From assembly GCA_018266435.1 (NCBI GenBank), contig JAFEAL010000018.1:47246-111245 (forward strand): a DNA stretch of 64,000 nucleotides, written 5' to 3'. Below, piece after piece: positions 63,828 to 64,000 of the stretch; position 1 is the stretch's first letter, and the number at the start of each line of letters is the position of its first letter. The notes beneath the pieces were generated by a model. The model was not told the DNA's origin. It was given only the letters and a program-made list of their open reading frames with translations, and made no database searches. The DNA comes from Bacteroidota bacterium (GTDB lineage Bacteria; Bacteroidota; Bacteroidia; Cytophagales; Cyclobacteriaceae). A program made the translations under genes and the position numbers.

Positions 63828-64000
63828 TGAGAAAAGGAGCATTTGAAAATTACGTTTTTAGACTTACTATTTCAAAATCTATCCTCAGTTAGTATGGTTG
63901 CAACGTATGCCTTTCCTATCAGGTCTAATTGTTAAATGACTTCCTGAACTTCCCACTTTTCTGACAGCATAAAAAGAAAAAAGGTTATCTCAGAACTGAG

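Noticed and set aside
1..64000. tRNA, rRNA, CRISPR, riboswitch or intact insertion sequence
   Set aside because: None of the expected cores (for example GGTTCRANTCC, evenly spaced repeats or transposase motifs) was seen on either strand.

Overview
The window looks like a chromosome segment of a member of the Bacteroidota, most likely a gliding, type IX secretion-competent Cytophagales bacterium. The evidence is the gliding lipoprotein gene gldH, an adjacent porU-porV pair (T9SS sortase and its shuttle protein), a large secreted protein with a T9SS type A sorting tail, an RicT-like PSP1 protein with a Cys-rich N-terminus, and -7 promoter elements of the Bacteroidetes form TAnnTTTG close to start codons. 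The species cannot be named from the sequence alone. No rRNA, tRNA, CRISPR array or intact insertion sequence was seen.

Layout. 1-3.5 kb: the 5' part of a secreted MORN/YwqK-like gene leaving the window, uvrC with a strong downstream hairpin, then a decayed patch that joins an ATPase fragment to a second copy of a UvrC-like tail, and a GNAT gene. 3.5-24.5 kb: a large surface-polysaccharide locus. Its main minus-strand operon makes activated sugars: rfbABC (dTDP-4-keto-6-deoxyhexose), tviB/wbpA plus wbpB, wbpE and wbpD (UDP-2,3-diacetamido-glucuronic acid), galE and a UDP-glucuronate 4-epimerase-like gene. Around it lie an initiating WcaJ-type phosphotransferase, three further glycosyltransferases (GT2, GT4, WecG/TagA), two Wzy/ligase-like membrane proteins, a Wzx-like flippase, a Wzz-like protein and a methyltransferase.

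24.5-30 kb: cytochrome c maturation genes ccmB, ccmC, ccmD-like, ccmE and ccmF, followed by a haem-binding protein. The wzz-like gene and ccmB overlap by 4 bp. The CcmE has the CxxxY rather than the HxxxY haem-binding motif. 30-41 kb: housekeeping genes (truA, guaB, purD, ricT-like, gldH, an arginyltransferase-like gene, a Cys/Met-metabolism PLP enzyme and a GNAT) plus a repetitive secreted T9SS cargo. 40.6-47.5 kb: a minus-strand envelope block (EnvC-like, DUF4292 lipoprotein, TPR protein, second flippase, small membrane protein, manC).

47.8-54.4 kb: recQ, tag, a secreted RidA, tatA, gatA and an mltD-like lytic transglycosylase. 54.4-55.4 kb: an A+T-richer insert with a HigBA toxin-antitoxin pair, a palindrome on its promoter, and a long nested inverted repeat after it that resembles the end of a gene cassette. 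55.4-64 kb: an adenosine-kinase-like gene, an MBL hydrolase, pssA, porU, porV and an M16 peptidase homologue lacking its zinc motif. The window ends with a decayed outer-membrane barrel fragment.

I found no convincing wholly new system. The most unusual points are the HigBA cassette-like insert, the uvrC/ATPase chimera, the palindromes on the guaB and manC promoters, and the set of homologues with lost catalytic residues (EnvC, M16, arginyltransferase).
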